NCBI GenBank assembly: GCA_900543795.1
Contig: UQSH01000001.1
Span: forward strand, 1 to 64,000
Length of the DNA: 64,000 bases
Reading direction: 5' to 3'
Source: an uncultured Oscillospiraceae bacterium
GTDB taxonomy: Bacteria > Bacillota > Clostridia > Oscillospirales > Acutalibacteraceae
Numbering within the stretch: position 1 is the stretch's first letter; every line of letters begins with the position of its first letter. The notes beneath the pieces are model-generated. The model was given only the letters and a program-made list of their open reading frames with translations. It did not search any database and was not told the origin of the DNA. This document shows positions 1-7,870 of this stretch, piece by piece. A program made the position numbers and the translations under genes.

Positions 1-485
1 AAATCAGAAAGAATATCATTCAGGCTGACCTTGTGGAAGGTATTGTTGCTCTGCCGACGCAACTCTTTTATAGCGTTACTATACCGGTTACGCTTTGGTT
101 CATATCAAAGAACAAGAAGCAAAAAGGCAAAACGATGTTTGTCGACGCCCGCAAGATGGGATATATGGTTGACCGCAAACACAGAGATTTTACCGATGAC
201 GATATTCAGAAGTTGGCAGATACATTTACCGCTTTCCAAGAAGGTAAACTTGAAGATGTAAAAGGTTTCTGTGCGGTTGCTGACCTTCAGGAAATCGAAA
301 AGCAGGACTTCATCTTGACACCGGGCAGATATGTCGGAATTGAAGAAGTCGAGGATGACGGAGAACCGTTTGAAGAAAAGATGACTCGCCTAACCTCCGA
401 ATTATCGGAAATGTTTGCAAAGTCCCACGAATTAGAGGACGAAATCCGTAAGAAACTGGGGGCGATTGGGTATGGTATCAAATGA
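1..485 (+). CDS. hsdM: Type I RM methyltransferase HsdM, C-terminal part (cut by window start)
   Basis: The open frame enters from the window edge in frame 3 and stops at a TGA at 483-485. The visible 161 residues match the C-terminal third of the complete HsdM at 3180-4682 almost residue for residue. They differ at a few positions and in the last residues (GYGIK here, GYEV there). HsdM is the adenine-methylating subunit of type I RM enzymes; its catalytic motifs lie upstream of this window. The next gene overlaps it by 14 bp, so they form an operon. This segment is an inverted copy of 3186-3670. Confidence 0.9.
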   Translation, partial: IRKNIIQADLVEGIVALPTQLFYSVTIPVTLWFISKNKKQKGKTMFVDARKMGYMVDRKHRDFTDDDIQKLADTFTAFQEGKLEDVKGFCAVADLQEIEKQDFILTPGRYVGIEEVEDDGEPFEEKMTRLTSELSEMFAKSHELEDEIRKKLGAIGYGIK

Positions 486-1527
486 TAAAATAGCATATTA
501 TTTAGTTTTTGATACGAATGTTCTGTTCCAAACTTATGAAAAAAAGGCAGACTTCACTACATTCGGCTTTAATGCAACATATGAAAATGTAATTGATATG
601 ATTAATCAACTGGACATTTACGATCAAGTTATATTGGCGATTCCATCTGTTGTTTGGAGTGAAATGGAAAGGCAGATCATAGAAAAACATGATGAATTGC
701 TTTTATCATATAAAACAACTATAACAAAGAAACTTTTTCCTGAATACTCCATACACGAGAACATAGCAATTGATTATCCGGAGTACATTAAAGCTAAAAT
801 TACAACCTACAAAACCGAGCTTTCAAGTGGGTTAAATAAAGTTATCGAACTGCCAATTGCCTCGAATAGCCGTTTTGATAGCATAGTAAACCGTGCGTTT
901 AACAAACTTCCACCTTTTGAAGGTAAAGATAAGAAATCCGATAAAGGATTCAAGGATGCATTATTGTGGGAAAGTGTTCTGGAGTTTGCATCGAATCGTT
1001 CAAATTCGAAGATTATCTATTATTCAAAAGATAATGTTTTCGGCGAGTTCCTTCTTAAAGAGTTCGCAGAAAGTGAAGCTAATTCGTCTCTTTTCATTTG
1101 CAAAAATGAAACTGAGGTCAAAAATCAATTAGCAATATGGGCAAAAGAAATTGATAAATACTCTTATCAACCGATTGAGGATTTTGATGAGAATAAAGAA
1201 ATTATTGAGTGGCTGAATTCCAGCGATTTTCTTATTCAGATAATTGATCGAGACTTTGGACTTGTAGAAAAAGGACGGTTGATTTCTTCAACAATCGCTC
1301 ATTTGATTAGCATTGATAATATCGAATGTTTGAGCCAAACTGAAGATTTAAAAGATTATTACATTGAAATCGTTTTACAGATTGAATATGATTTAAAAGA
1401 TGGTGGAAAGACATCAGAAACCATTAATGCAGGTGTTCGAGTTGAAGTGTGTTACGATACTGTTTTTTCTGTTGAAGATGCGTATAGAACAGATGACAAT
1501 GAGCTGAAAGTGAGATTTAGTTTATGA
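472..1527 (+). CDS. PIN-domain nuclease encoded between hsdM and a half hsdS
   Basis: The product has 351 aa from the ATG at 472; a TTG at 466 is possible. The N-terminal ~200 residues carry the PIN-fold acidic set: D14 in VFDTNVL, E64 in WSEMERQ, D162 in GFKDALLWE and D187 in YSKDNVF. These normally bind the metal ions for single-strand RNA or DNA cleavage. The C-terminal ~130 residues (from about ENKEIIEWL) form a separate domain I do not recognise. The gene overlaps hsdM by 14 bp and the half hsdS by 4 bp (ATGA), so it is translated as part of the RM operon, unlike a free-standing VapC toxin. No antitoxin gene is adjacent. The PIN assignment is fairly secure. Its role, whether a restriction effector, a suicide RNase or a regulator, is inference. 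Confidence 0.75.
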   Translation: MVSNDKIAYYLVFDTNVLFQTYEKKADFTTFGFNATYENVIDMINQLDIYDQVILAIPSVVWSEMERQIIEKHDELLLSYKTTITKKLFPEYSIHENIAIDYPEYIKAKITTYKTELSSGLNKVIELPIASNSRFDSIVNRAFNKLPPFEGKDKKSDKGFKDALLWESVLEFASNRSNSKIIYYSKDNVFGEFLLKEFAESEANSSLFICKNETEVKNQLAIWAKEIDKYSYQPIEDFDENKEIIEWLNSSDFLIQIIDRDFGLVEKGRLISSTIAHLISIDNIECLSQTEDLKDYYIEIVLQIEYDLKDGGKTSETINAGVRVEVCYDTVFSVEDAYRTDDNELKVRFSL

Positions 1528-2063
1528 GTATAGGACGAATAAAAGCACCTTTAATTGATTACATTGAAGTAAATCCGCGAGAAACGATAGCCAAAGGCTG
1601 CATAGCTAAGAAAATAGGCATGGATAGATTACAACCTTTTTGTCGCGATATTTCGGAGTATGAATTATCTGAATTTACTGGCGGTTCTAAGTTTCGAAAT
1701 GGCGATACCATTATGGCTCGGATCACTCCTTGTTTGGAAAACGGAAAAACAGCTATGGTAAACATCTTAGATAAAAATGAGGTGGGATTTGGCTCAACAG
1801 AATACATTGTGTTTAGAGCAAAAGAAGGATTGACTACACCGGATTTTGTTTACTATCTTGTATGCAGTTCACTTGTACGAGATCCTGCAATCAAGTCAAT
1901 GGTTGGTTCGTCTGGACGACAAAGAGTACAAACGGATGTAGTAGAAAATCTTGAAATTGATTTTCCGCTACTCCCCGATCAAGCTAGAATTGCAAGCGTA
2001 TTAAAATCATTTGATGACAAAATTGCCCTTAATAATAAGATAAACAATAATTTAGCGGCTTAA
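1524..2063 (+). CDS. hsdS: Half-length HsdS specificity subunit (one target-recognition domain)
   Basis: The product has 179 aa where full HsdS proteins have about 380. It holds one target-recognition domain and the start of the central conserved helix (LNNKINNNL), then stops at LAA. The TRD closely resembles the first TRD of the full HsdS at 2060-3190, sharing PFCRD, GDTIMARITPCLENGK, GFGSTEYIVFRA and MVGSSGRQRVQTDVV. It probably reads the same or a similar half-site. Known truncated type I S subunits can pair as dimers to recognise palindromes, so this may be functional. It may also be a silent donor cassette for the inverted hsdS. Its last bases overlap the end of the convergent hsdS. Confidence 0.8.
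   Translation: MSIGRIKAPLIDYIEVNPRETIAKGCIAKKIGMDRLQPFCRDISEYELSEFTGGSKFRNGDTIMARITPCLENGKTAMVNILDKNEVGFGSTEYIVFRAKEGLTTPDFVYYLVCSSLVRDPAIKSMVGSSGRQRVQTDVVENLEIDFPLLPDQARIASVLKSFDDKIALNNKINNNLAA
2028..2055 (+). repeat. 28-bp perfect inverted repeat, left copy (inside half hsdS)
   Basis: These 28 bp encode the LNNKINNNL helix and recur exactly, in reverse orientation, at 2660-2687 in the full hsdS. Repeats in this central hsdS region are the usual crossover sites for type I specificity switching. Confidence 0.9.
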
Positions 2064-3190
2064 ATTTCAATGTCAGATACATCAATTTCTCCCGACATTA
2101 GTTTCGGCAACAAAGAATCACGAATTTGAGCAAGATTTTCATTTTCAAATTCATTTGCTTGTATTGCTTCGGTGAGACTCTTGAATATTGGCATATATTC
2201 CGTGAAAGTTTGCTCGTTGTATATGAACTCAAACTTTGCTAAATCATTCATTACGATATACGGAATTGCAGAGCCACGAGTTCCGCCCATAATTTTCTTG
2301 CTGAGTTCTAATTTTACAAACCAATAAAGAGGAAATATAAACTCTGGATTTACATTATCGAGTAGCGTACAAGCATATGTTCTCTGGTATAGGTCAAATT
2401 TGCCACAATAAAAGCGTGTTCGACCTGTATATGCCCCATTACCAGATACAATGATGGCATTGCCATCATATATATAGCTGTCAATTTGAAGAGCATCCGG
2501 GGCACAAGTGAAGAATTTATATTTTCCACCATTAACAGAAGCATTTGCGTTCTTTTTACCTGTGAATATCGAGCAGAATTCGTCAAGTGTCACTATTTTA
2601 CCTTTAGTCTCTGACTTTGGAGAAAAGAAAGCTTGATACAAAGCATCCGCTTGCTGCTCTAAATTATTGTTTATCTTATTATTAAGCTCAATCTTGTCAT
2701 CAATAGCCTTTAGCAGCCTACCAATTTTCCTTTGTTCTTCGATAGGCGGTAGTTCTATATCTAAGTTGGCAACAACATCAGTTTGGACTCTTTGACGACC
2801 AGATGAACCAACCATAGATTTTATTGCCGGATTGCGAATCAATGGGCTACATATCAAATAGTACAAGAAATCAGCGTCAGTTACACCATCAATAGCTCGA
2901 AAGACAATGTATTCCGTTGAGCCAAAACCAACTTCATCATCACTCAAAATTGAAACTTTTGCAATTTTTCCGTTCTCAAGACAAGGAGTAATTCTTGCCA
3001 TAATCGTGTCGCCATTTCTAAATTTTGTGCCGCCCTTATATTCTTCAAGCACAAATTCGGGAACATCTCTACAAAAAGGCTGCAACTTATCCATTGGCAC
3101 TTTCTTTGCCACAACGCCCTTGCCAATACTCTCTCTTGGATTGATATAAGCGATTTCTGATAGCTTTTTCGTAGTCCAATTATACTTCAT
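2060..3190 (-). CDS. hsdS: Type I RM specificity subunit HsdS, full length
   Basis: The product has 376 aa with the classic layout: TRD1 at about 1-160, a conserved helix with LNNKINNNL at about 170-200, TRD2 at about 210-340, and a C-terminal conserved helix ending LLPKLMSGEIDVSDIEI. It directs the HsdM dimer to its bipartite DNA target. I chose the ATG at 3190, which overlaps the hsdM stop by 11 bp and gives MKYNWTTKKL; the longer frame from 3223 would lie wholly within hsdM. It is convergent with the half hsdS and shares a 28-bp perfect inverted repeat and a similar TRD1 with it. Confidence 0.93.
   Translation of the reverse strand: MKYNWTTKKLSEIAYINPRESIGKGVVAKKVPMDKLQPFCRDVPEFVLEEYKGGTKFRNGDTIMARITPCLENGKIAKVSILSDDEVGFGSTEYIVFRAIDGVTDADFLYYLICSPLIRNPAIKSMVGSSGRQRVQTDVVANLDIELPPIEEQRKIGRLLKAIDDKIELNNKINNNLEQQADALYQAFFSPKSETKGKIVTLDEFCSIFTGKKNANASVNGGKYKFFTCAPDALQIDSYIYDGNAIIVSGNGAYTGRTRFYCGKFDLYQRTYACTLLDNVNPEFIFPLYWFVKLELSKKIMGGTRGSAIPYIVMNDLAKFEFIYNEQTFTEYMPIFKSLTEAIQANEFENENLAQIRDSLLPKLMSGEIDVSDIEI
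2660..2687 (-). repeat. 28-bp perfect inverted repeat, right copy (inside full hsdS)
   Basis: This is the reverse complement of 2028-2055. Recombination between the two would invert about 0.6 kb and move TRD2 of the full gene onto the half gene. Confidence 0.9.
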
Positions 3191-4682
3191 ACCCAATCGC
3201 CCCCAGTTTCTTGCGGATTTCATCCTCTAATTCGTGGGACTTAGCAAACATTTCCGATAATTCAGAGGTAAGGCGTGTCATCTTTTCTTCAAACGGTTCT
3301 CCGTCGTCCTCTGCTTCTTCAATACCGACATATCTGCCCGGTGTCAAAATGAAGTCCTGCTTTTCGATTTCCTGAAGATCGGCAACAGCACAGAATCCTT
3401 TTACATCTTCAAGTGTACCTTCTTGGAAAGCGGTAAATGTATCTGCCAGCTTTTGAATATCCTCATCGGTAAAATCTCTGTGCTTACGGTCAACCATATA
3501 ACCCATCTTGCGGGCGTCAATAAACAGGGTTTTGCCTTTCTGTTTCTTGTTCTTTGAAATAAACCAAAGTGTTACCGGAATAGTAACGCTGTAAAAGAGC
3601 TGAGTTGGCAGAGCAACAATACCTTCCACAAGGTCAGCCTGAATGATATTCTTTCTGATTTCGCCCTCGCCGCTGGACTGAGAGGACAAAGCACCGTTTG
3701 CAAGCACAAGACCTATTTTTCCGTTCGGTGCTAAGTGGTGTATCATATGCTGAATCCACGCATAGTTGGCGTTACCGGCAGGCGGTGTTCCGTATTTCCA
3801 ACGAACATCATCTTGGAGAGAATCATATCCCCAAGGCGAATAGTTGAACGGTGGGTTTGCCATTATATAATCCGCTTTTAATGTTTTATGTAAATCATTT
3901 GAGAATGTGTCGGCTTGATACGGCCCAAGGTCGGCATCAATTCCGTGTATCGCAAGATTCATTTTTGCCATTTTCCAAGTGTCCGGGTTAAATTCTTGTC
4001 CATAAACAGAAATTGAACCTCTTTTGCCGCTGTGAGCCTGAATAAACGCATTGCTTTGAACAAACATTCCACCGCTTCCACAACAAGGGTCATAAACACG
4101 ACTGTTTTCAAGCGGCTTTAATATAGATACTATTGTTTTTACAATGCTTACAGGTGTATAGAATTCTCCGCCTTTTTTGCCTTCATATTCAGCAAATTGA
4201 TTTATGCAATATTCATATGTTCTTCCTAAAATATCTTTTGCATCGTCAGAATGCATATCAATATTTGTGAAAATATCTACAACATTGCCCAATACACGCT
4301 TGTCCAAATCAGGTGTTGCATAGTTTTTGGGCAAAACATTTTTCAATGAAGTGTTTTCTTTTTCAACAGCTCTCATTGCATCATCAATAACTGTACCGAT
4401 TTCAGGCGTGTGAGCAGCCGAAGCGATTACAGACCATCGTGCCTCTTCAGGCACAAAGAAAACATTTTCTTCCACATATGCGTCTCTGTCATCCTCAAAA
4501 CCGTCGCCCTCGGCAACTAATTGCTGATAGCGTTTGTCAAAAGAATCAGAAATATATCTAAGGAAAATGAGCCCGATGATTACTTTTCTATAATCAGCGG
4601 CAGGAATCGCTCCCCACAGTTCTTTCGCCGCATCCCATAATTCTTTTTCAAAGCCGATATTGGTGTTATTTCCGGTAGCCAT
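3180..4682 (-). CDS. hsdM: Type I RM methyltransferase HsdM
   Basis: The product has 500 aa, full length for the family. It begins with an HsdM N-terminal helical domain, then the SAM-binding motif I DPCCGSGG near residue 200 and the catalytic motif IV ANPPF near residue 274, diagnostic of N6-adenine methylation. It forms M2S with HsdS, encoded directly downstream with an 11-bp overlap. The last ~160 residues are duplicated in inverse orientation at 1-485. The start is an ATG after a GGAG-like site. No hsdR is near, so the pair could act as a methyltransferase alone or with nucleases encoded nearby. Confidence 0.95.
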   Translation of the reverse strand: MATGNNTNIGFEKELWDAAKELWGAIPAADYRKVIIGLIFLRYISDSFDKRYQQLVAEGDGFEDDRDAYVEENVFFVPEEARWSVIASAAHTPEIGTVIDDAMRAVEKENTSLKNVLPKNYATPDLDKRVLGNVVDIFTNIDMHSDDAKDILGRTYEYCINQFAEYEGKKGGEFYTPVSIVKTIVSILKPLENSRVYDPCCGSGGMFVQSNAFIQAHSGKRGSISVYGQEFNPDTWKMAKMNLAIHGIDADLGPYQADTFSNDLHKTLKADYIMANPPFNYSPWGYDSLQDDVRWKYGTPPAGNANYAWIQHMIHHLAPNGKIGLVLANGALSSQSSGEGEIRKNIIQADLVEGIVALPTQLFYSVTIPVTLWFISKNKKQKGKTLFIDARKMGYMVDRKHRDFTDEDIQKLADTFTAFQEGTLEDVKGFCAVADLQEIEKQDFILTPGRYVGIEEAEDDGEPFEEKMTRLTSELSEMFAKSHELEDEIRKKLGAIGYEV

Positions 4683-4748
4683 AGAAATTTCTCCTTATTT
4701 TATTGCTTCATTGTAATTTTATACAACGCAGTAGTTATGGTGGAAGTG

Positions 4749-4872
4749 TTATATCAAAACTTCCCATTTGCCGTAGCGTTTGCCGTCAACTCTACGGATA
4801 TATTGTTTCTCTTTCAGGCTCGCCCTGTCTAATATATTCTTCAAGTTCAAATTGCCAATTATTGTCGGGCAT
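4749..4872 (-). pseudogene. Decayed small ORF (VbhA/Fic-associated N-terminus-like)
   Basis: On the minus strand an ATG at 4872 opens 26 codons starting MPDNNWQFELEEYIRQGEPE and stops at a TAG at 4792-4794. An overlapping frame then continues as RRVDGKRYGKWEVLI to a TAA at 4749. The N-terminal pattern resembles the short region that begins some Fic-associated proteins. I infer a small gene broken by a frameshift, or a chance pair of frames, in the gap between the HNH gene and hsdM. The identity is weakly supported. Confidence 0.3.
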
Positions 4873-4920
4873 ATTTGCACCTCATTTCATTTTAGTAACT
4901 TATAATTTTTGCAGTTGTAT

Positions 4921-5517
4921 TTATTTTTCTACAAATACATTTTTGGGCTTTGAAAGCAACTCTTCTTTTGTGGAAAGTATGTACCATTTTTTAATATAAG
5001 AATCATTTAACAACTGCTTGTCAGCCTCAACTAAAGAAATAAATAAGTGTGTCAATCCATCCCACTCTTTTATATTTCCCGGCGGATGAAGCGACCACTG
5101 TAATTGTTCTAAAGTCCAATTGTTTTTAATTAAGTTATGCATCATTGATGTTGTTGCATAATTTTCTTCACCGTCGGCACCACCCAAAGCAATCGGTTTA
5201 ATGTGGTCAATTGACGGCATTAGCTCCCAATATGCAATATGGCAGGCATCCATTTTCCCATGCTGTTGGTATGGAAATTCATTAGGACAGTAATAAGAAA
5301 TTACTTTCAATATACCCGGATTAACCAATCGTTCGCCACTGTATCTGTCAATAAACCCATCTTTTATGCACTGCTTAAATTTTATTTTATCCGTAACTCC
5401 TCTTTTTGAACGCTTAAAATACTCAAACGGATATTCACTGTTGATAATTTCTACAGCCTTTATGCTATTTTGATTCAATAATTGAAGCGCAATTTTCTCA
5501 AGAGTATCTGTTTTCAA
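4921..5517 (-). CDS. HNH endonuclease
   Basis: The product has 198 aa with an HNH zinc-finger nuclease core at about residues 105-135: IDHIKPIALGGADGEENYA followed by TSMMHNLIKNNW, which gives the D-H, N and H/N ligands. The start is a TTG at 5517 with a strong GGAGG about 12 bases upstream. A sigma-A type promoter lies at 5613-5641. It reads the same way as hsdM-hsdS downstream and is separated from them by 238 bp of decayed sequence. HNH proteins in such places are often type II-like restriction or homing enzymes. A role as the nuclease of this RM locus is inference. Confidence 0.8.
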   Translation of the reverse strand: MKTDTLEKIALQLLNQNSIKAVEIINSEYPFEYFKRSKRGVTDKIKFKQCIKDGFIDRYSGERLVNPGILKVISYYCPNEFPYQQHGKMDACHIAYWELMPSIDHIKPIALGGADGEENYATTSMMHNLIKNNWTLEQLQWSLHPPGNIKEWDGLTHLFISLVEADKQLLNDSYIKKWYILSTKEELLSKPKNVFVEK

Positions 5518-5612
5518 GTGATTATATCCTCCGAATCAAATAAAGATATTGTAACTACATTTAAACTATTTACAGTTCTTCCGTCTTAAAGGTAGTTGCT
5601 ATAATTATAATC

Positions 5613-5641
5613 ATTATATCATAAAAAATTAATAACAACAA
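5613..5641 (-). promoter_or_regulatory. Promoter for the HNH gene
   Basis: On the minus strand TTGTTG and TATAAT are 17 bases apart, about 100 bases upstream of the HNH start. Confidence 0.6.
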
Positions 5642-5695
5642 GTTATATGTTATTGCTGTTCATTATTTTGGACTTTGGTAAAAAATAATCGCTTA

Positions 5696-6604
5696 CTACA
5701 CATCAATAACCCTCAAATACTGTTCTAACCTTTCGGTTACATATTCAGCAATAAGGTTTGTCATTGGTGTTGCGTCTTGATTTCTTGAATAGCTATCGAA
5801 CGCATCGTAATAACGCTTTCTGTCGGTGAATTTTACATTTATCGGTGGGTAGCCGTTCTGCATTAACTCAAAATTCATCAGCAGTCTTCCTGTTCTTCCG
5901 TTTCCGTCAATGAACGGGTGTATGCTCTCAAATTCAAGATGAAATCTTGCTACTCGCTCAATGATGTTCATTGTGGCTTTTCTTTTCTCATTTTCAGCCA
6001 ACAGCTCCGTGATTTTAGGCTCAATCATATACGGCTGAACAGGCTCTGTTAAAGTTCCCATTATCCTAACCGGAATCCGTCTGTACACGCCCTTATCCTC
6101 CGGTTTGTTTATCAAAACTAATGAATGTATATTTTTAATTACAAATTCCGTCAGCGGTATTTTGTTGCTTACAATGTCCTGAACATACAAAAATGCATCC
6201 TTATGTCCGACTGCTTCCAAGTGGTCCTTTAGAGGCTTTTGGTCTATCGTTATACCCTCAAGCACCATTGCAGTTTCCTGAAGCGTTAAGGTGTTACCCT
6301 CAATGGCGTTTGAATTGTAGGTGAACTCAATCATAAATTCCTCATTAAGCCTTTCAAGCTCGCCCTGAGTAAGATGTCTGCGAGTGTCAAGCTCTGCCTT
6401 TAGCTCCTCAATTCTTTCAAAGGAAATTGCTCGCCTTGATGCCTTTCTTCTGCCGTCGGCAGGCTTTTGTGCATTCTCAGGTATCATATAAAGATTGCCC
6501 TTGCGAATAACGCCCTCTATTTTGTTTTCTTGGCAGAGAATGCGAACTCGCCTTGCTGACAATCCCCACTTTTCAGCCGCCTGTGATACCTTAATGTAAT
6601 TCAT
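5696..6604 (-). CDS. Fic-domain protein with N-terminal DNA-binding domain
   Basis: The product has 302 aa. The Fic active site HPFIDGNGRTGR lies near residues 222-233 and normally transfers AMP to a hydroxyl side chain on a target protein. An inhibitory helix motif, SNAIEGN, precedes it near residue 98, so the enzyme should be auto-inhibited (class II Fic). Residues 1-45 form a MerR/HTH_17-like helix-turn-helix (VSQAAEKWGLSARRVRILC), suggesting it may bind its own promoter. It has its own promoter at 6637-6665 and is not overlapped by neighbours. Fic genes often sit beside type I RM loci, and the second RM locus here also begins with one. Confidence 0.9.
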   Translation of the reverse strand: MNYIKVSQAAEKWGLSARRVRILCQENKIEGVIRKGNLYMIPENAQKPADGRRKASRRAISFERIEELKAELDTRRHLTQGELERLNEEFMIEFTYNSNAIEGNTLTLQETAMVLEGITIDQKPLKDHLEAVGHKDAFLYVQDIVSNKIPLTEFVIKNIHSLVLINKPEDKGVYRRIPVRIMGTLTEPVQPYMIEPKITELLAENEKRKATMNIIERVARFHLEFESIHPFIDGNGRTGRLLMNFELMQNGYPPINVKFTDRKRYYDAFDSYSRNQDATPMTNLIAEYVTERLEQYLRVIDV

Positions 6605-6636
6605 AATATCATTCCTCTTTTTGAGACTATAGGAAT

Positions 6637-6665
6637 ATTATAACGCAAAATAGGAACAATATCAA
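6637..6665 (-). promoter_or_regulatory. Promoter for the Fic gene
   Basis: On the minus strand TTGATA and TATAAT are 17 bases apart, about 35 bases from the start codon region. Confidence 0.65.
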
Positions 6666-6697
6666 CTATTTATCGCGTGTTGAATTGTTATATTTCC

Positions 6698-6738
6698 TTG
6701 ACAAAGTATCATTGTGATGATATATTGAGGGCAATTTG
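6698..6738 (+). promoter_or_regulatory. 41-bp promoter/operator repeat, copy 1
   Basis: TTGACA and TATATT are separated by exactly 17 bases. The spacer holds a perfect dyad, TATCATTGTGATGATA (6707-6722), likely an operator that would block RNA polymerase. The same 40-41 bp recurs inverted at 26028-26067 and 27134-27174. This copy faces the MBL-fold gene stub at 6759. Confidence 0.7.
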
Positions 6739-6758
6739 AGATTATTTTGAGGGATTAT

Positions 6759-6863
6759 ATGAAAATAACCTACATTAACCATAGTGGATTTCTTGTTGAA
6801 ACGAAGGACAGCTATTACATTTTTGACGGGTTAGGATTATTACCGTTACCCTATGATGTATAA
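6759..6863 (+). pseudogene. MBL-fold hydrolase stub (N-terminal 23 codons)
   Basis: Thirty-four codons begin MKITYINHSGFLVET and reach YYIFD, the usual opening of a small metallo-beta-lactamase-fold hydrolase family. The family sequence then stops and the frame runs into a remnant of the repeat element seen at 14888-15166, ending at a TAA. The HxHxDH zinc site would lie downstream and is absent. An intact promoter precedes it. This is a dead gene cut by an insertion and deletion. Confidence 0.6.
6818..6856 (+). mobile_element. End fragment of the MITE found at 14888-15166
   Basis: About 39 bp match the right end of the MITE, from CATTTTTGACGGGTT through ATTACCGTTACCCTA, with only two or three differences. 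The other end is missing. It forms the break point of the MBL-fold stub. Confidence 0.7.
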
Positions 6864-6891
6864 GTGTTGCGCGATGCTGAATGGCAAAGTA

Positions 6892-6920
6892 TTGACAACC
6901 GACTGAAAAATCATTATAAT
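6892..6920 (+). promoter_or_regulatory. Promoter of the amino-acid ABC transporter operon
   Basis: TTGACA and TATAAT are separated by 17 bases, a near-perfect sigma-A promoter, 60 bases before the binding-protein start. Confidence 0.8.
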
Positions 6921-6979
6921 AAATCTATTATAATATAAAAAATCCAATGAAAGGGTTAAATGACGAAAGGATAATTATT

Positions 6980-7783
6980 ATGAAAAAGACTATGAAAAGA
7001 GTATTGGCTCTTGTTCTTGCAGCTCTTGCAATCGCAGCTGCATTTGCAGGATGCTCAGGTAAGGCTAACAACGATGCAAACACCGATACCGGCAACGACA
7101 CAGCTGCTACAAAGTACATTATCGCAACAGATACTGTATTTAAGCCATTTGAGTACACAGACGCTCAGGGCAACTTTGTTGGTATTGACGTAGAAATTCT
7201 TGCTGCCATCGCAGAGGATCAGGGCTTTGAATACGAGCTTAAGTCCCTTGGTTGGGATGCGGCTATCGCTGCCTGTCAAGCAGGTCAGGCAAATGGTATG
7301 ATTGCCGGTGCTTCCATCACGGAGGAAAGAAAGAATTCAGGCTGGATATTCTCTGATCCATACTACATTGCAACACAGTGCGCAGCAGTAAAGGCTGATT
7401 CCGAAATCAACTCAATTAAGGACCTCAATGGTGCTCAGATAGCTGTTAAGACAGGTACACAGGGTGCTCAGTATGCAGAGTCGCTTAAAGATGAGCTTGG
7501 CTTAAAGCTTACATATTTTGAGGATTCTCCTACAATGTATCAGGCTGTAACAGGCGGTCAGTGTGTTGCTTGCTTTGAAGATACTCCTATTATGAAGGCT
7601 TCAATCAAGGACGGAGATCTTGCACTCAAGGTTCTTGAGGATTCCGAAAACGAGGGTGCCGGCTATGGCTTTGCAATTCACAAGGCAGAAAATCAGGAGC
7701 TTATTGATAAGTTTAACGCAGGCCTTGCAAACATCAAGGCTAACGGCAAGTATGACGAAATCATCAATAAGTACCTAGGCTAA
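6980..7783 (+). CDS. Polar amino-acid ABC transporter substrate-binding lipoprotein
   Basis: The product has 267 aa. A lipoprotein signal peptide (KKTMKRVLALVLAALAIA) ends in the lipobox FAGC, so the mature protein is anchored to the outer face of the membrane. The body is a periplasmic-binding type II (SBP_bac_3) fold with FKPFEYTDAQGNFVGIDVEI and a domain-swap region around VKTGTQGAQYAESLK. It captures a polar amino acid, glutamine- or cystine-like, for the permease and ATPase downstream. I chose the ATG at 6980, which follows GAAAGGA and starts the signal peptide; the frame from 6947 would add 11 non-signal residues. A stem-loop separates it from the permease gene. Confidence 0.92.
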   Translation: MKKTMKRVLALVLAALAIAAAFAGCSGKANNDANTDTGNDTAATKYIIATDTVFKPFEYTDAQGNFVGIDVEILAAIAEDQGFEYELKSLGWDAAIAACQAGQANGMIAGASITEERKNSGWIFSDPYYIATQCAAVKADSEINSIKDLNGAQIAVKTGTQGAQYAESLKDELGLKLTYFEDSPTMYQAVTGGQCVACFEDTPIMKASIKDGDLALKVLEDSENEGAGYGFAIHKAENQELIDKFNAGLANIKANGKYDEIINKYLG

Positions 7784-7812
7784 TTGCTAAACTAAAAACG
7801 TATCTATTATCG

Positions 7813-7840
7813 GATAGGGCGTCTTTAAAGATGCCCTATC
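7813..7840 (+). terminator. Intercistronic stem-loop (partial terminator)
   Basis: GATAGGGC and GCCCTATC form an 8-bp perfect stem with a 12-base loop, followed by TTTGAGTTATT. Such hairpins after a binding-protein gene commonly let it be expressed above the permease and ATPase. Confidence 0.65.
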
Positions 7841-7870
7841 TTTGAGTTATTACCATAAGGAGGAGAGAGA

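Noticed and set aside
4703..4999. Plus-strand frame of about 98 codons between hsdM and the HNH gene
   Set aside because: It has no ribosome-binding site or family resemblance and overlaps the end of the HNH gene on the other strand.
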